From Isoetes taiwanensis (taxonomy: Eukaryota; Streptophyta; Lycopodiopsida; Isoetales; Isoetaceae): a stretch of DNA of 64,000 nt. Shown piece after piece: positions 35,100-46,989 of this stretch (position 1 is the stretch's first letter; each line of letters opens with the position of its first letter). The notes beneath the pieces are model-generated. The model saw only the letters and a program-made list of their open reading frames with translations, ran no database searches and was not told where the DNA came from. Both the position numbers and the translations under genes were made by a program. The stretch spans positions 4,347,835 to 4,411,834 of the forward strand of contig JAJEKV010000032.1 of NCBI GenBank assembly GCA_021234155.1, read 5' to 3'.

Positions 35100-36700
35100 A
35101 GCCTACCTTAGTAACCATGTATACCTTAATATGGAGAAGAAAACATGGCTAAGTCATTATGCATAACTTAGCCAATCTTAGGTATAGAACCATAAACACA
35201 AGGCTCCATCCTATTAGCAACTCGCCACATGGATGCACTATATTGGAGCCACATTGCATGACATGGCAACCCTAACCTACTAATGGCCAAACCCTAAGCC
35301 TAGGCCATCTTCTGGCTCCAACAGTCCTGGAACCCTGTTCGCGCTCGAAACTCTGTTTCGAGAATCGTTTGATGCAGCACAGCATAGCTCAGCAGTCCCA
35401 GGAGCGTGTATGCATCAGGAGGAGTAGGAGATAATTGAACCACTTACAGAGGAATGGAGACGCCAGGAGTAGTTGGAAGTTCCTCGGAGCAGGTATTTGG
35501 AGTAGATTCCTTGGTAGGTCATCTGAAAGTTAGAATTCCAGATGAGTTAGCATTTCGTATCTCTAGTAGAGCAATTCTAGAACCCACAGTTTGGATCTCA
35601 AACCCTAATCAATGAACCCTAACTGTAAGTTAGATGCATGTGATTAGGGTTACATGTTATTCTCATTATTTATCATGTTATGTGGATATATGATGTTGGT
35701 TGATCATGTTTGCACCTCTTGTATCGGGAAGGGAGGTAGAGACCTAGTAGCCTTATTTAGATGATGCTTCTAGTTTAGACCCTTTAGTTTCTATTATATG
35801 CGGCCTGTGCATAGAGCCCACCAGGATATGGAGGCTATGGAGTGACTGAGCATCACATAACAGAGTCAGTGGCAAGATTGAGGAAGCCCCTGCCAAGCGC
35901 GGCTACTGGGGACTTGGAGCGAGCTAGGTCGGTCACTTCAAGAGGACCGGGTATAAAGTCCGACACTTCCTGGGCCGATGGTATTGCCCTGACCCTCAGG
36001 AGTTGCAGATGTTGGCCTGGCTCTTGTTTTGGGGAGTTCAGTCGGATAAGGACGTGTGTCGCCACAGCCCTCTAGCCGCCTATCGAGTCATTGACTTCCA
36101 AGAAGGGGAGATGCAACCCTTCCTACCTCATCAGACCAGAGAGAGATGCAACCCAAAGTAACCTTATTGGGTGATACCAAGAGGTTACGTCTCCGGCAGG
36201 TTAACTCATGATAGAGCCTAATTTAGTCCATCTGCATGGTATGCATAGGAGGGGCAGATGGAGTGGTCAACCCTAGCCATTGTCTATTGCCAGCCCCCCA
36301 AGTTATTGCTATAACTCAGTCTGCTCTACCTTGAGACCCCAACCGTGAGTCTACTTTCTCCACGAGTTTGAGCCTGGGTAGAAGCTCATGTGATGATGAT
36401 GTATTGATATCTATGATGGATCTATGGATGGATAGATGGTACTAGCCTTCGAGGTAGCTGATTGTTTTGTTCTTGCTAGTGCTGATGTTTCTGTTTATGC
36501 TTCCGCTGTTATAGGAGCCCATAAGAGAAAGGCACGCAAGACAGCTTCGTATCCCCTTTTCGCGCCATGGCCATCTCAGGTGCGGGATAGATGGAGGGCC
36601 CATGCGGCAGGTGAGCTTGATGGCTGATTTCCCGCGAGATGTATGACGGGGCGTCGTATATTTTGTAGGGAGCATCACAATAGTGTTAGAGCAATGATCT
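35100..36700. other. Foreign segment between two L1 parts, possibly LTR-like
   Basis: L1 coding traces stop near 35.0 kb and resume only near 37.7 kb. The sequence between is GC-richer near 35.85-36.1 kb and has no coding similarity I can name. It could be a solo LTR or another non-coding insertion. I could not find matching end repeats, so this is tentative. Confidence 0.3.
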
Positions 36701-37689
36701 TGGTTGATCAAGATCCAGCACTGGCCATGACCCTGAATAGGTAGATTAACTGGCCTAGTTAAGGAATGGAATGAGAATTACAGTATCGAACCATGGAAAG
36801 TGGGAGAAATTTTTTCCCATACATTAAATTATAATCTAGAGGTTAGAAATAATATAGTTAAAAGAAACTTTCTATAATGAACTCAAGTTGTTCATGAACC
36901 GCATTTTACAAGTGAATATCGAATGAGAATTTGCTCAAGAAGAAGTTTAAATGAAAATGGTGCGAAATGGCCAATATTTAGCCCAAAATAAATAGAGAAA
37001 TTTCGAGAAATAGTTAAGAGATTAGAAAAAGTGCCTTAATTAATAACTCATAGTTATAATATTATTGACTCTTAAGAAAAGTGGCCACTAGAAATCTATG
37101 GAAGCATCCCTAATCTTTGGAAGCTCACACATTGTAGTCTGAACATCTTCCTTAATCCTTGTGAGGCGAATTCTAAGCTAATCTCTGAAGCTGTCATAGA
37201 GTGTATACCGAACAAATAGTCTGCGAGAACGACCCAAAGGTGCCGCGAATAGATATAATCGACCATTAATGAAGGCAAGAACTCTCCAAAAGGCCACCAT
37301 CAAAGAAGTCAAGTTGTTGGAAGGATCAAACGGGCATCTAGGAAGGTTGGAAGCCCCAGCTTGCGCCTGAACATTGAAGCACTCGCGACGGGCGGTGGCG
37401 ACAAAATCCTAAGACCCTGCGGCCTAGGCCAAACGATGAACCTAGCGACTCAAGCTCTTCAGACGAATCGTATCACTCTTGGAGGAGAATTTACTCTATT
37501 ATATGACCTATTAAACTCACTATTTTGGGTCAACTATGGTCGAGTAATCACAGTGTGTGCCAGAATGCCGATTGGGATTCAGTACGGTCCCAGGTGCACG
37601 GTGTAAGTAGTCAGGTTCCTATTGGTAAAAAATTTCTAAACTTTACTGTAATTAATGTACATAACTTCTACATAATACTATCTAACCTT

Positions 37690-38870
37690 CTATGCTTTAG
37701 CAAGGTAGCCTTTGCTAAAGCATTCATAGCAACTTCTGTTTCTAAATGAGCCCTTTGCTCATCAGATACAATAGGATGAACCTTAAGAATTAATGCCTCC
37801 AGAAAATATTATTGGAAGGGAAGGCTAGGAGAAGGAAACAAAGTAGTGATCTTGCAAAAAATTCCTGATGTTGCTCAGAATAAAAAAATAAGAGGAGAGA
37901 CACCATCAAGAAGCTTGCTTTTGAATGTTATAGTTTTAAAAAAAGGGGTGCAGCGATCACCCTCGTTGAACCATTACAACCCCGCCTTGACTTGCACTGG
38001 TTGAACTTGCTCAGCCTTCTTTGTCTATACTAGCAAGAATTTCGCTTCTCCACTTGGGCATCTAATAGTATGAAGGACCTATAAGCAAGTAAATGTTGAT
38101 AAAGAGCAATCAAAATCCCTCGATAAATACCAACTCGATGATGACCATAGGTTTTAGGCAAGGACTTCACATCAGTCAGGACATCAACAATCCATGCCAT
38201 TCCTTTCCTTCTCATAAAAGTAGAATTCCAGACTTGTTTGCATCCAATTTTAAAACTCGTCATCCTTCAAGAATCTAATGTTTAATTTGAAACAAGTATT
38301 GGTAGAAAAAAATTGTGGATTGTGAACTGAAATAGAACTATCCAACATGTTTTTAATCTGAAATAGAAATATCCAGCCCGCTTATTATGAGAGAAATTAC
38401 ACAAATATGTAGCTGATAATACATTGTAATACCAGCTCCGAGCCAAGCATTGCACCAAGTGAAACTGGTGTCACCATCCACTTCTACAAGACCATAAACA
38501 TGCATCAAGAGCTATCACTGTTCACGATCAAACCTTGGATGGTATGATGCTCTGACCAAAGGGGTGTCACCTTGTGGAACCTGTCAAAACCACGTGCGTC
38601 AATGGGAGGGGGCGATTTTTTACCCTTTTCCGTATGTATACTAGGGGTCATAGGGGTTTTGGGATATTCTTCTAGTTGTAAAACCATACGAAAGGGGTCA
38701 AATTTGCCTATCAAAAACACGTATACTAGGGGTTTTTCGGTTACCCTATGCACGCAGGTGGCATATCCCTTATAAAAAAGGTGGATCCCCCGGGGCTCTG
38801 ACACACCAATCAGCTAACTCGGCCATATTGAAGATACCCACCAACAACCATGTGACGTGGATCCCTAACC
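37690..38870 (-). mobile_element. Old L1 5' remnant (endonuclease to early RT)
   Basis: Minus-strand traces in order: endonuclease block VTWLLVGIFNMAELADWC (near 38860-38800), the TSFTWCNAWLGA block (near 38470-38435), the linker ending QVEKRNSC (near 38035), then FYSEQHQEFFARS and VHPIVSDEQRAHLETEV (near 37890-37730). The last matches the L1 at 12.8-15.5 kb (VHSIVLAEQRSILETNI). It may be the 5' half of the element whose 3' end lies at 34.3-35.0 kb. Confidence 0.7.
38571..38790. other. 220-bp insert inside the L1 endonuclease remnant
   Basis: Separates two endonuclease blocks that normally lie about 40-50 codons apart. It contains gtatactaggggt twice (near 38635 and 38721) and G-rich runs. 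It is not recognised. Confidence 0.45.
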
Positions 38871-38889
38871 GAACCATTTTCTTATCTCA

Positions 38890-40300
38890 ATGCATCCCAA
38901 TGTGCACTTGTTTAATGAGATCTATTGTGCACATATACATCCACCAGTCAAACTACTTGATAATGATCATGTGCCTGTTATATCATGTGTCTATACTATA
39001 AGGACCCCAACTTTTGTTGAGCTTGCTATTACCACTCGAATGTTACATAGTTTACCAACTATAAAAAGTTATCTTTTGCATGTCATTCTTTTTGCACTTA
39101 TGTTTTTGTAAGTTTTAGAAATATGAACTCAACTTCATGGTGCAGGAGAGTATGGCTGATGTTCCAAATCCATGGAGTCACTATCAATTAGTACGTGACT
39201 CATCCACTTGGTTTGCCCAGTGCAATCTTGATTTTACAGGAAGTATTATAATAATGGTGGCCACTACTGGCTTATTGGAAGGAATGTACTAAGAAAGAAG
39301 AGTCTTGGTGCAAAAGTGCCCTTCCGAAGCATAAATCTTTTCATACGAGGGATGGATCAATCAGCCTAGGAAATAAGTACAAGTCTCTCATATTGCTCAT
39401 TAGGAAAGCTAGTTTGTGGCGTCGATGGTATACTAATAGTTATTAAGGACAAGAGGAAGATGGGAAAGCAGGAGCAGGATGGCTAGAAACAGAAGTTTCC
39501 AGGACTAGAGAAGGAACAGAGGGAGATAGAGATATATAGCTAGGGGTCGATGACAATGCAATGGCAAAGGGAGATAGTTTTCTAATGCAAAAACTCGAAA
39601 GAGCATCAACATCAAAAAACATGCTTGCAAACTCAAGACAATGGACTTTGGAAGAGATGCATAAGCAGGAAGAGATACACAAATATGGGGGTCATCGATA
39701 ATAGAATGGGAAGGATATAGATTCAAGTTGCTAGCAATCGCCATTATGAACTTGTAACTCAATAGATAAGTCCTCTAAGGCAAACCAACATGGCATCTAA
39801 AGTGCACCAACCTTGCTACGCAAAAAAATAGGAGTCTATAACTGATACAACAGGGTATTCCCATAAATATTTATCCCGCATCCCATCATCTTATCAACTG
39901 CTATAGAAGATTCAAACATGATCAAGAAGTTACTATTTTACTTGTCAAAGATCCTTAGAGACACATGCTAGGGTAAATTTAATCTCTATAGATGTTTCTC
40001 TAAACACAACAGCATGAAAGATAAGATTGGAATACATTGTAAATGTACACCATGATCAATCTCAACAACATGAAGCCCTGCTTGGGTAGAAATATTAGAG
40101 CACTTCTACACCTTGTAAAACATATATTAAGAAGAAGTTGAATATCCTCTTATCCTCTGCAGCCAATAATTCCTTTTAACATACAGAAACCTTCCTTTTA
40201 TCATTCTCCATCGTGATATTTAGCTGCTATATATAGCATAATAACAGGGGGTTTTCTTTGTGTTTTTGTACGCTTTTCACTAAGGTTTTCCTATGATTTC
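38890..40300. other. Non-coding stretch
   Basis: Short open frames on both strands show no family similarity. No repeat or RNA gene was recognised. Confidence 0.4.
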
Positions 40301-40383
40301 GTGATGTATTCAAATGGATGTAATAATGCGTACATCTAGAGTGCACCATTTCTGAGCCATTGATTTTAGCCCTTTTTTTTCAA

Positions 40384-40554
40384 TGGTCAACAACCAATGG
40401 CTCACAACAAAAGCCCTTTTTTTGTGCGTGTGGTGCATAATGGTCAACAACCAATGGCTCACAACAAAAGCCCTCTTTTTGTGCATGTGGTGCATAATGG
40501 TCAACAACCAATGGCTCACAACCAAAGCCCTCTTTTTGTGTGTGTGGTGCATAA
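40384..40554. repeat. 57-bp tandem repeat, three units
   Basis: The unit begins tggtcaacaaccaatggctc at 40384, 40441 and 40498. The period is divisible by three, so all frames repeat a 19-residue peptide, but no gene context supports translation. An inverted partial unit (tgagccattga) lies just upstream at about 40350. Confidence 0.9.
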
Positions 40555-41217
40555 TGGGCACATGAAGGGCTTGAAGGGCGCATGTAGTGCAGTTTCCCCG
40601 CCGACAACACATTTCTTATTATAATGTTTGATCCAGAGCTCTTATTTGAGATGATTTTTTTTGCGTTGGAAAGCTCTCTCTGAGATCTTTTTGATAGTGT
40701 ATGATATGGATATGTTTGGTTAAGTTATCTATGCTAAAACGGCAATTTTTCGGCCGGGTTTGGTAGGCTTTCACATCCTACCAGCTGATTAATACAGGAT
40801 TGCGCTATTGGATATTGTTTTATGGCTCATTCCGAATGAAGGTTGCAAAAAATTACCATGCATTTTTAGATTTTGAGGCAGTTATTAAACAAATTCCAAG
40901 GCTTCTAGATCCTTGTGCTAACAAGCAGAAAAGTTTCCCACTTTGGTTTCTCACCACAAGAATCCATGGAGGCCAAAGGCTGCTGTTAAATTCCAGTTGA
41001 AAAATGTTTGTATATGGGTGTTGCAAACTTTATAACTTTCAGAATAATGGGATCAATCCGCTCTATCTTTATGGTAACTTTTACTTATGTTCTATTTGTT
41101 TTATTGTGATGAAATTCAAAAGCTACAGGTGATGAAAGCCTCAAATGAATTCTAGTTTTTTTCTGGTTTGAATTCTAAAATTTTTGTCACACCGGGGGGG
41201 AGGGGGGGCGTCCCTAA

Positions 41218-41470
41218 GGCCCCGAAGGGGCCAAAAAACTTTTTTTGCAACACAAACCATTAACATCCAACATATAAAAATTAAATCCCCCAACACATAA
41301 CAACCAACACACACATAACAACCATTGACATTAACAACTAACACATAACTACCATTGACATTAATTAACACAACCATTGGGTTCAACACATTTAAATTAA
41401 AATCTTCCTTACACCCCCTTTGGTTTGGGTGCATATTCACACGGGGGGTGACGTAGGGCAGCGAGAGCCT
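41218..41470. repeat. Copy of the fold-back arm family
   Basis: Begins with the palindrome ggccccgaaggggcc and matches the arm at 43224-43373 through ccctttggtttgggtgc and attcacacgggggg to cagcgagagc. It is longer than the other arms because a ccattgacattaa motif is repeated. It is a single arm with no partner close by. Confidence 0.8.
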
Positions 41471-41539
41471 CCACAGCAAACTTGCATATCAATCAGAATG
41501 GAGCTGGCACCAGCAGGAAAGGTGGAGGAGGAAGTGGCA

Positions 41540-42080
41540 TCCCATCCAGAGCAAAGTTTTGCCGGATTAAAAGCTTTCTGTCCGAGTCTATGGAGCTTTT
41601 ATGCGAATCTCTTGATAACGTGGAGTCTGCTGTTCAAGACATGTCTAAAAGTACTCATGCAACAAATGGTCAGAATGATGCCCATACAAAGGATTCCACG
41701 ATTAGGTTAGGGTTTCGGATTTGCTAGCAGCCAACGGGCCAGAAACAGGCGATCCACAAGCAAGAAGCAGTCCATGCCATATTCCGTCCATGCCATAATC
41801 TACCACTGCCCAATCAATCGCTGGGCCAAGTTCGTTGGTTGTAGTTGTAATTAATGAAATGTTCCAGGCTTGATTTTTAGAAGCTCCTTTTCTGTGCAGT
41901 GATTATGGATAGTAGTCAGCATCCCAGCCAGAGCAAATTTTTGCCGGATTAAAAGCTTTCTGTCCGAGTCTATAGAGCTTTTATGCGAATCTTTTGATAA
42001 CGTGGAGTCTGTTGCTAGACATATCTAAATGTACTCATGCAACAAATGGTCAGAATGATGCCTCTAAATTAGAAGGGTAC
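41540..42080. repeat. Direct duplication of about 150 bp (41540-41700 and 41921-42070)
   Basis: Both copies include ttttgccggattaaaagctt and tgataacgtggagtctg. The first copy is open in frame (LSESMELLCESLDNVESAV); the second has stops. This looks like a duplicated exon-like segment. Confidence 0.8.
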
Positions 42081-42150
42081 GAAGTCATTCTATTTTTGTT
42101 ATAGCCTAGCCTTATGAGATGTTTGTTGGACCAGAAATGTCAGATCAGGT

Positions 42151-42360
42151 GACGATATTGCAATCATGACTAATTATCTTCGTGGGAGACTTATGTCAGA
42201 ACGGAGTGCATCCAAAGTCTGCAAAGAGCAAGCTTACCAGCTTGAGAAGAAGGTACCTTTATCAGATTTAGATCTTATATATCGAACACAGCTTTACGTT
42301 TTTTATATGCAGACTGTTCGAATTATAGAACCACTAGTAGCAGATGCTGAAGTTTGCTGA
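42151..42360 (+). pseudogene. Unassigned coiled-coil-like exon remnant
   Basis: An open stretch reading AIMTNYLRGRLMSERSASKV then CKEQAYQLEKKV has the character of a plant coiled-coil protein. It follows the duplicated exon-like segments at 41.54-42.07 kb. I cannot name the family. Stops in the second upstream copy and the lack of further exons suggest a gene fragment. Confidence 0.35.
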
Positions 42361-42660
42361 TTCTATGGCTTGTATTATGTGCTTTTTGTAAATAACAAGC
42401 TTGTACTCATGTACTCGCTCATATATTCTTTGCTTTGTCCAGAAAACAAGCTTCTACACATATTATGGATTTGATAAGACGAACTTGAATTTGAGAATTG
42501 TAAATGCTGAAATTTGCCGATTCTATGGCTTGTATTCTATGCTTTCCGTAAGTAACAAGCTTGTCCTCATATACCCACTCATATACTACGTGGTTTGTCC
42601 AGAAAACATATTATGGATTTCATAAGACGAATCTGAGTTTGAGAATTGTAACTATCATAT
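42345..42660. repeat. Tandem duplication, two units of about 155 bp
   Basis: Both units start near ttctatggcttgtatt (42360 and 42519) and share tttgtccagaaaaca and tattatggattt. The second has a small deletion. It is non-coding. Confidence 0.8.
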
Positions 42661-42839
42661 GGAAGTTGGTATTTCTCTTCATTTAATGGGCTATTTATTA
42701 TTTACAATAATGTGGTTGCTTTCCTCATCGCTTGATAATGTGGTTCCCTTCCTCAGCGTTTGCCTGCAAAACAAAAAACTCGTTCTTTATATATCTATCA
42801 TTACATGTCTGTGTATTGCTGGATAATATTGTAGCAGGC

Positions 42840-42995
42840 ACGTTAGAGGCAACATGCACCATAGGCATGCATATTTCTTTAATGGGCCTTTAGAGTAACC
42901 CAGGTTTGAGGCAACATGCACCATAGGCATGCATATTTTTTTTAATGGGCCATAGGCATGCATATTTTTTAATGGGCCTTGGAGTAACTCAAGTT
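42840..42995. repeat. Short tandem duplications around aggcatgcatatt
   Basis: The motif ccataggcatgcatatt followed by ttaatgggcc occurs three times between 42860 and 42980. Confidence 0.8.
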
Positions 42996-43223
42996 TCATT
43001 CCTGGAGGCCTTCATCCATTACATAACCATTATATATCCTAATAATTATTATGATGATCATAGTTAAATACGTATTATAGTTGTTCTTTTACCAAGCTTC
43101 TTAGTAATTGGTCTACATGCAGTGCCCGAAGGCCTTTATTAGGGCCCGAAGGGCCTTTATTTACAATACATTATTATAAAGTTTATATATGCTTGCTTTA
43201 GTTAGGGCCCGAAGGGCCCATAA

Positions 43224-43700
43224 TTTTTTTTAATATAACAATCAACACACAACTACCATTAACATTATTAACACAAACCATTGCATTTAACACATTCAAA
43301 TTAAAATCCCCCTTAAACCCCCTTTGGTTTGGGTGCATATTCACACGGGGGGTTACTCCGGGCAACGAGAGCTGTCGGATGGGCATATTTGCCCTTTATT
43401 GCAAGATCTGGACCGTACATAGCGATCCTCGTTTGTGGGGTATGCATGTACAAGTTTTTGTATATTGTATATTAAGGTTTGCAAAATACTATAAGGTTTG
43501 AGAGAATGTACTTAATGGTGTTAATTTTGTACATGTATTGTAAATATATTTTTGGAGCTCTCGCTGCCCTACGTAACCCCCCGTGTGAATATGCACCCAA
43601 ACCAAAGGGGGTTTAAGGGGGATTTTAATTTGAATGTGTTAAATGCAATGGTTTGTGTTAATAATGTTAATGGTAGTTGTGTGTTGATTGTTAAAAAAAA
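43224..43700. mobile_element. Fold-back element with about 150-bp inverted arms
   Basis: Left arm 43224-43373 and right arm 43556-43700 are near-perfect inverted repeats around a 182-bp centre. Arms run from a T-rich outer end through caccattaac-like repeats to a GC-rich inner end (agctctcg). A third arm copy lies at 41218-41470. The left arm is preceded by the palindrome gggcccgaagggccc (43205-43219), which recurs nearby at 43130-43155. This looks like a non-autonomous fold-back or TIR transposon. Target duplications were not resolved. Confidence 0.7.
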
Positions 43701-43711
43701 TGAACAACTGT

Positions 43712-43925
43712 TTGAAAATGAACTCTATACTTTTACGCTTAGGTACTTTTTCTATCTTGATGTACAGGCTCAAAGCATGCAGCAGGATGCACACTGCAAA
43801 GAAAGAAAGAAAGAGGAAGAATAGACTAAAGTAATTTGAAATATATGGAACACACTGTTTTGAAAATGAAATTTGCTGCTATACTTTTACAGACTCAGAG
43901 CATGCAGCAGGATACACTGCAAAGT
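43712..43925. repeat. Diverged direct duplication
   Basis: ttgaaaatgaa... ctttta and gcatgcagcaggat recur in order near 43712-43800 and 43860-43925. It is non-coding. Confidence 0.65.
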
Positions 43926-44003
43926 AACAAAGAAAAGACTAGAACAATTTGATATATAGTGCAATCTGTGTGAAAATGAGCTATGCCATGATGCACCACA
44001 TAC

Positions 44004-44336
44004 CTCCAGTTTTGTAGTAAATCTCGTCCTTTTGAGAAGACATCCTCACCGCACCCCAGTTTTACACGCATATAATTGATCAAATACCCATCTTCTTTCA
44101 TGACCTGATCCCGGGAGGCACATTCAAGAGTGTTCTGAAGCCAAGGAAAGTCAGAGAACTCGTAAGCAAGGCTAGGGATCTGCAGCTTGGTTGTGGAAGA
44201 TGTGCAGTGCCGAATCCCTCCGATCTCATCTTGGGCTTCCAAAACCACCAGATCTAAACCATGGCCAAGCAAGATGCTTACAGGCGCACATGCCACTCAT
44301 TCCTGCTCCGATGATGCAAAGTGTTTTGGCCCCCAT
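44004..44336 (-). pseudogene. Flavin-containing monooxygenase (FMO) exon 1, frameshifted
   Basis: FMOs oxidise amines or sulfur compounds with FAD and NADPH. This exon starts at ATG 44334-44336 with MGAKTLCIIGAGMSGM, the FAD-binding GxGxxG fold. It continues after a one-base insertion near 44270 as GLDLVVLEAQDEIGGI, then STTKLQIPSLAYEFSDFPW, matching plant FMO N-termini. It ends at a strong donor (TGGAG|GTATGT, 44004/44003). No second exon was found before 43700, so it is a truncated gene fragment or a pseudogene cut by the neighbouring repeats. The frameshift alone would disable it. Confidence 0.8.
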
Positions 44337-44440
44337 AATAGCTCGAGCTCCAGAGTGACCAGATAACTGGCAGGGCAGATAAATCACGCACCTAATCATA
44401 ACGCACGAGACCGCCAGTTTACATGCAACAATGGGTTTGG

Positions 44441-44540
44441 AGCAGTCACCAGCATATCTTAGGTATATTCCAGCATATACCCAGGATATGCCACATACCC
44501 ACATAAACGAGGGTTTGCCCCCCTAGGGGCAACCCAAAAA
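44441..44540. repeat. Dispersed 100-bp repeat, inverted partner at 53727-53826
   Basis: Reverse complement matches 53727-53826 with few differences (ttttgggttgcccctagg to gctggtgactgct). It contains repeated gcatat/atatgc steps. It lies just upstream of the FMO exon. Confidence 0.85.
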
Positions 44541-44596
44541 GAAATGATGGCAAATAATTCATTTGTTTTAGAATATTCATTTTTCTTATCACACGT

Positions 44597-45420
44597 AGAA
44601 GAAGAAGAAGTATATTAATGTCATATTGGCCCATGAGGCCCCTGAGGCCCCATAATTGGAGTTCATGGTGTAAGCACATCTTTGAACATCAGATTTAACA
44701 TCGTTTATAGCATTTTGACAAGATGGGCAACCGTTTCCAGTCTCAGGTCTAGAAGGAGAATGATGGAAAAAATCCAATATGGAAAAAACCCATTCTTTTC
44801 CCCTATCTGGTAACCCATTTTAGCCTTATGACACACATGATATATCTGTGCCATTGAGATCGTAATTTATTCTTTCCAACTCCTTGTATCTGCTCTCATG
44901 CTCTTCTAAATTTCGTTTGATGGTTGCCGCTATCCATGTTGCTCTGGAACTATCCCTTGCGCCTTTATCCACTCTTGTTTCCCACTCCACCTCCGAGGCT
45001 TCTTTCCTGATCTGTTCATAGGCTGGCATCTATTCCATACGTGCCCTTCGTCTTCTATTCCACAAAATCACATAATTTGCATGTCCTGTGTTCCCTTTCT
45101 ATTAATAGGCACGACCATCTACCTTCCTTGATCCAGAGCTTGTGATTGCCCATTCTGAATCTTCCAATTACTACCCTTGCGGATTTTGTTATGCTACTAT
45201 TTGTGTATATGTGCTGGCCGAAGCTGCCCTCGGAGTTCATGTTCTGCAAGTACAGGCCAAGTTTTGTGTCTGGTTCCCTTTGTATCCACTGTTTCACTAG
45301 TCGTACCCTAAGGCTATTCTTCCCTTCCTGCAACTGCCTGTTCTCCACTTCCCTCCATGGGTCTCCACTCATCCTTTCTGCCCATTGCTGCATTTCTGCT
45401 ACCCATCCCTCTCACTGCTT
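44597..45420 (-). mobile_element. LINE 3' fragment with (CTT)n tail
   Basis: Minus-strand traces: VVIGRFRMGNHKLWIKEGRW (near 45190) and the C-terminal finger CKLCDFVE then DEGHV (near 45080-45050), like CRVCDLGKIEDEEH in the 58.7-63.8 kb LINE. The 3' UTR has ggggcctcaggggcctcatg, and the element ends in TTC units at 44597-44610. It is 5'-truncated. Confidence 0.8.
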
Positions 45421-45529
45421 GCCGCCATTACCTTCGATTCTTCTATCGCTTGCCGGACTAATGTGTTTCTGGAGACATACATACTGTTCATTATATGAAG
45501 AATAATTAGGGGGGAATTTACTCCTTTGG

Positions 45530-46950
45530 ACTCAAATTATCAGGTAATTGTTGTTGAATTGTTGCATCTTTGTTGCATAATTGTGAGCTTAGGTGTTCTT
45601 GCCTTTTCTTTTGTGATCTACCCGTTAGTATGGTGTATGGTCTTGGATCGTGCACCACACACTTATGCCATGTGGATATGATCTTACATTCTAATTGGTG
45701 CAATGACTCACTTAGAGTAAAAGGCTTTTCAAATTAAATTCATTAGGGTAAAGCAACTAGTACTACCTGGATCTTAGATAGGTTGGTGGTATGCATCAGA
45801 GATAATGCATTTTATTAGCCATTTTTATAAAGCTAAGTATAGCTATATATGATTACCGAGATGGTTGATGTACGCAAAAGGAGCTAGTGGGTAGCAGTAA
45901 GAGGAATGATAGAGAGGCAAATGGGTATTGTTTAATTATGTATTATGGGATGGAGGCATAAGCATGCTTGAAATGGTCATGGTAGGCATAAGGAAGTGCT
46001 ATAAGCATATCATTTTATTTGAGGTATCTGATTAGATTATAGTGCAAAATCCATAGCAACCTCAAGAATATGAACAAAGAAAAGGTATTTTTCTAGGATG
46101 CCAACATCAACGGTCAAATTCATTAATATGTTTCTAGTCTTTAAGCCAAAATGATTAACAAGATACTTATTGATCGATTGCCTGCTAACACGATTGTTGA
46201 AGTATAATAATTGCGATGGAACTAACTTAGAGAATATCATTATATAATCTTTAATGCTATTTGTTATTATGCTTAAAACGTCGTGGTATTTAGATTACAT
46301 TAACTTTCATGTTCCATTCATATCCAACACGAATACTAGTTTCTATCAAAAATTAAATTCATATATATATGCATTATGAAACTTGCCCACTAAGAATGAT
46401 GTTCTCCATGACATTGAGTACTATACAACATTCCATTTAGTTTTGGTTTAAGATCACTTGAGTGCCATGATTAGAAAAAAAAATCATAAAAGGGTGCACT
46501 ACATCTAAATTAGTTAAGAACCATTTCATAATTACGATATAGATTGTACAACATGTTTGTACATAAGTAACTCATATAAAATTGAGCGTTGTAATAACTA
46601 GAGAAGTACATGAAAAGATGCAAAGTTGATACTTTTAAAGACAAAGGAGATAAATTGCTTTTGGACTATCAATACTTAGTGTAGATCAGCTTTTACCATT
46701 TGTTTTTCTGGTCACCATATCATAACCTTGGATAAAGAAATGACCAGTATTCTTGGGCATAGTTGGGCTACTTGCTATGGACTTAGGTCAAGTAACCTTT
46801 TAAAGTACTCGACGACCGGTATTGGCTTTGTAATGGAGATTTCAATTTTATTAAGATTATAACTTAAATCTGATCAAGATCGGCCCAAAAACACTTACAC
46901 CCAAGCACTCAATAAAAACTATCATTTACCCTTGAGCATCCTACTTATTT
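45530..46950. other. AT-rich non-coding stretch
   Basis: No gene, RNA or clear repeat was recognised. Confidence 0.5.
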
Positions 46951-46989
46951 ACGATAATTCACGTTGTCCAGGCCACAGGTTCATAGGCG

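Noticed and set aside
35842-36075. 77-residue open frame in GC-richer DNA
   Set aside because: No family resemblance and no splice or promoter context; better explained as part of a repeat-like segment.
40310-40624. Repeat proteins on both strands
   Set aside because: Artefacts of a 57-bp tandem repeat whose period is divisible by three.
43198-43824. Two short related ORFs as a gene family
   Set aside because: They lie in the arms of a fold-back element and share sequence because the arms are inverted copies.
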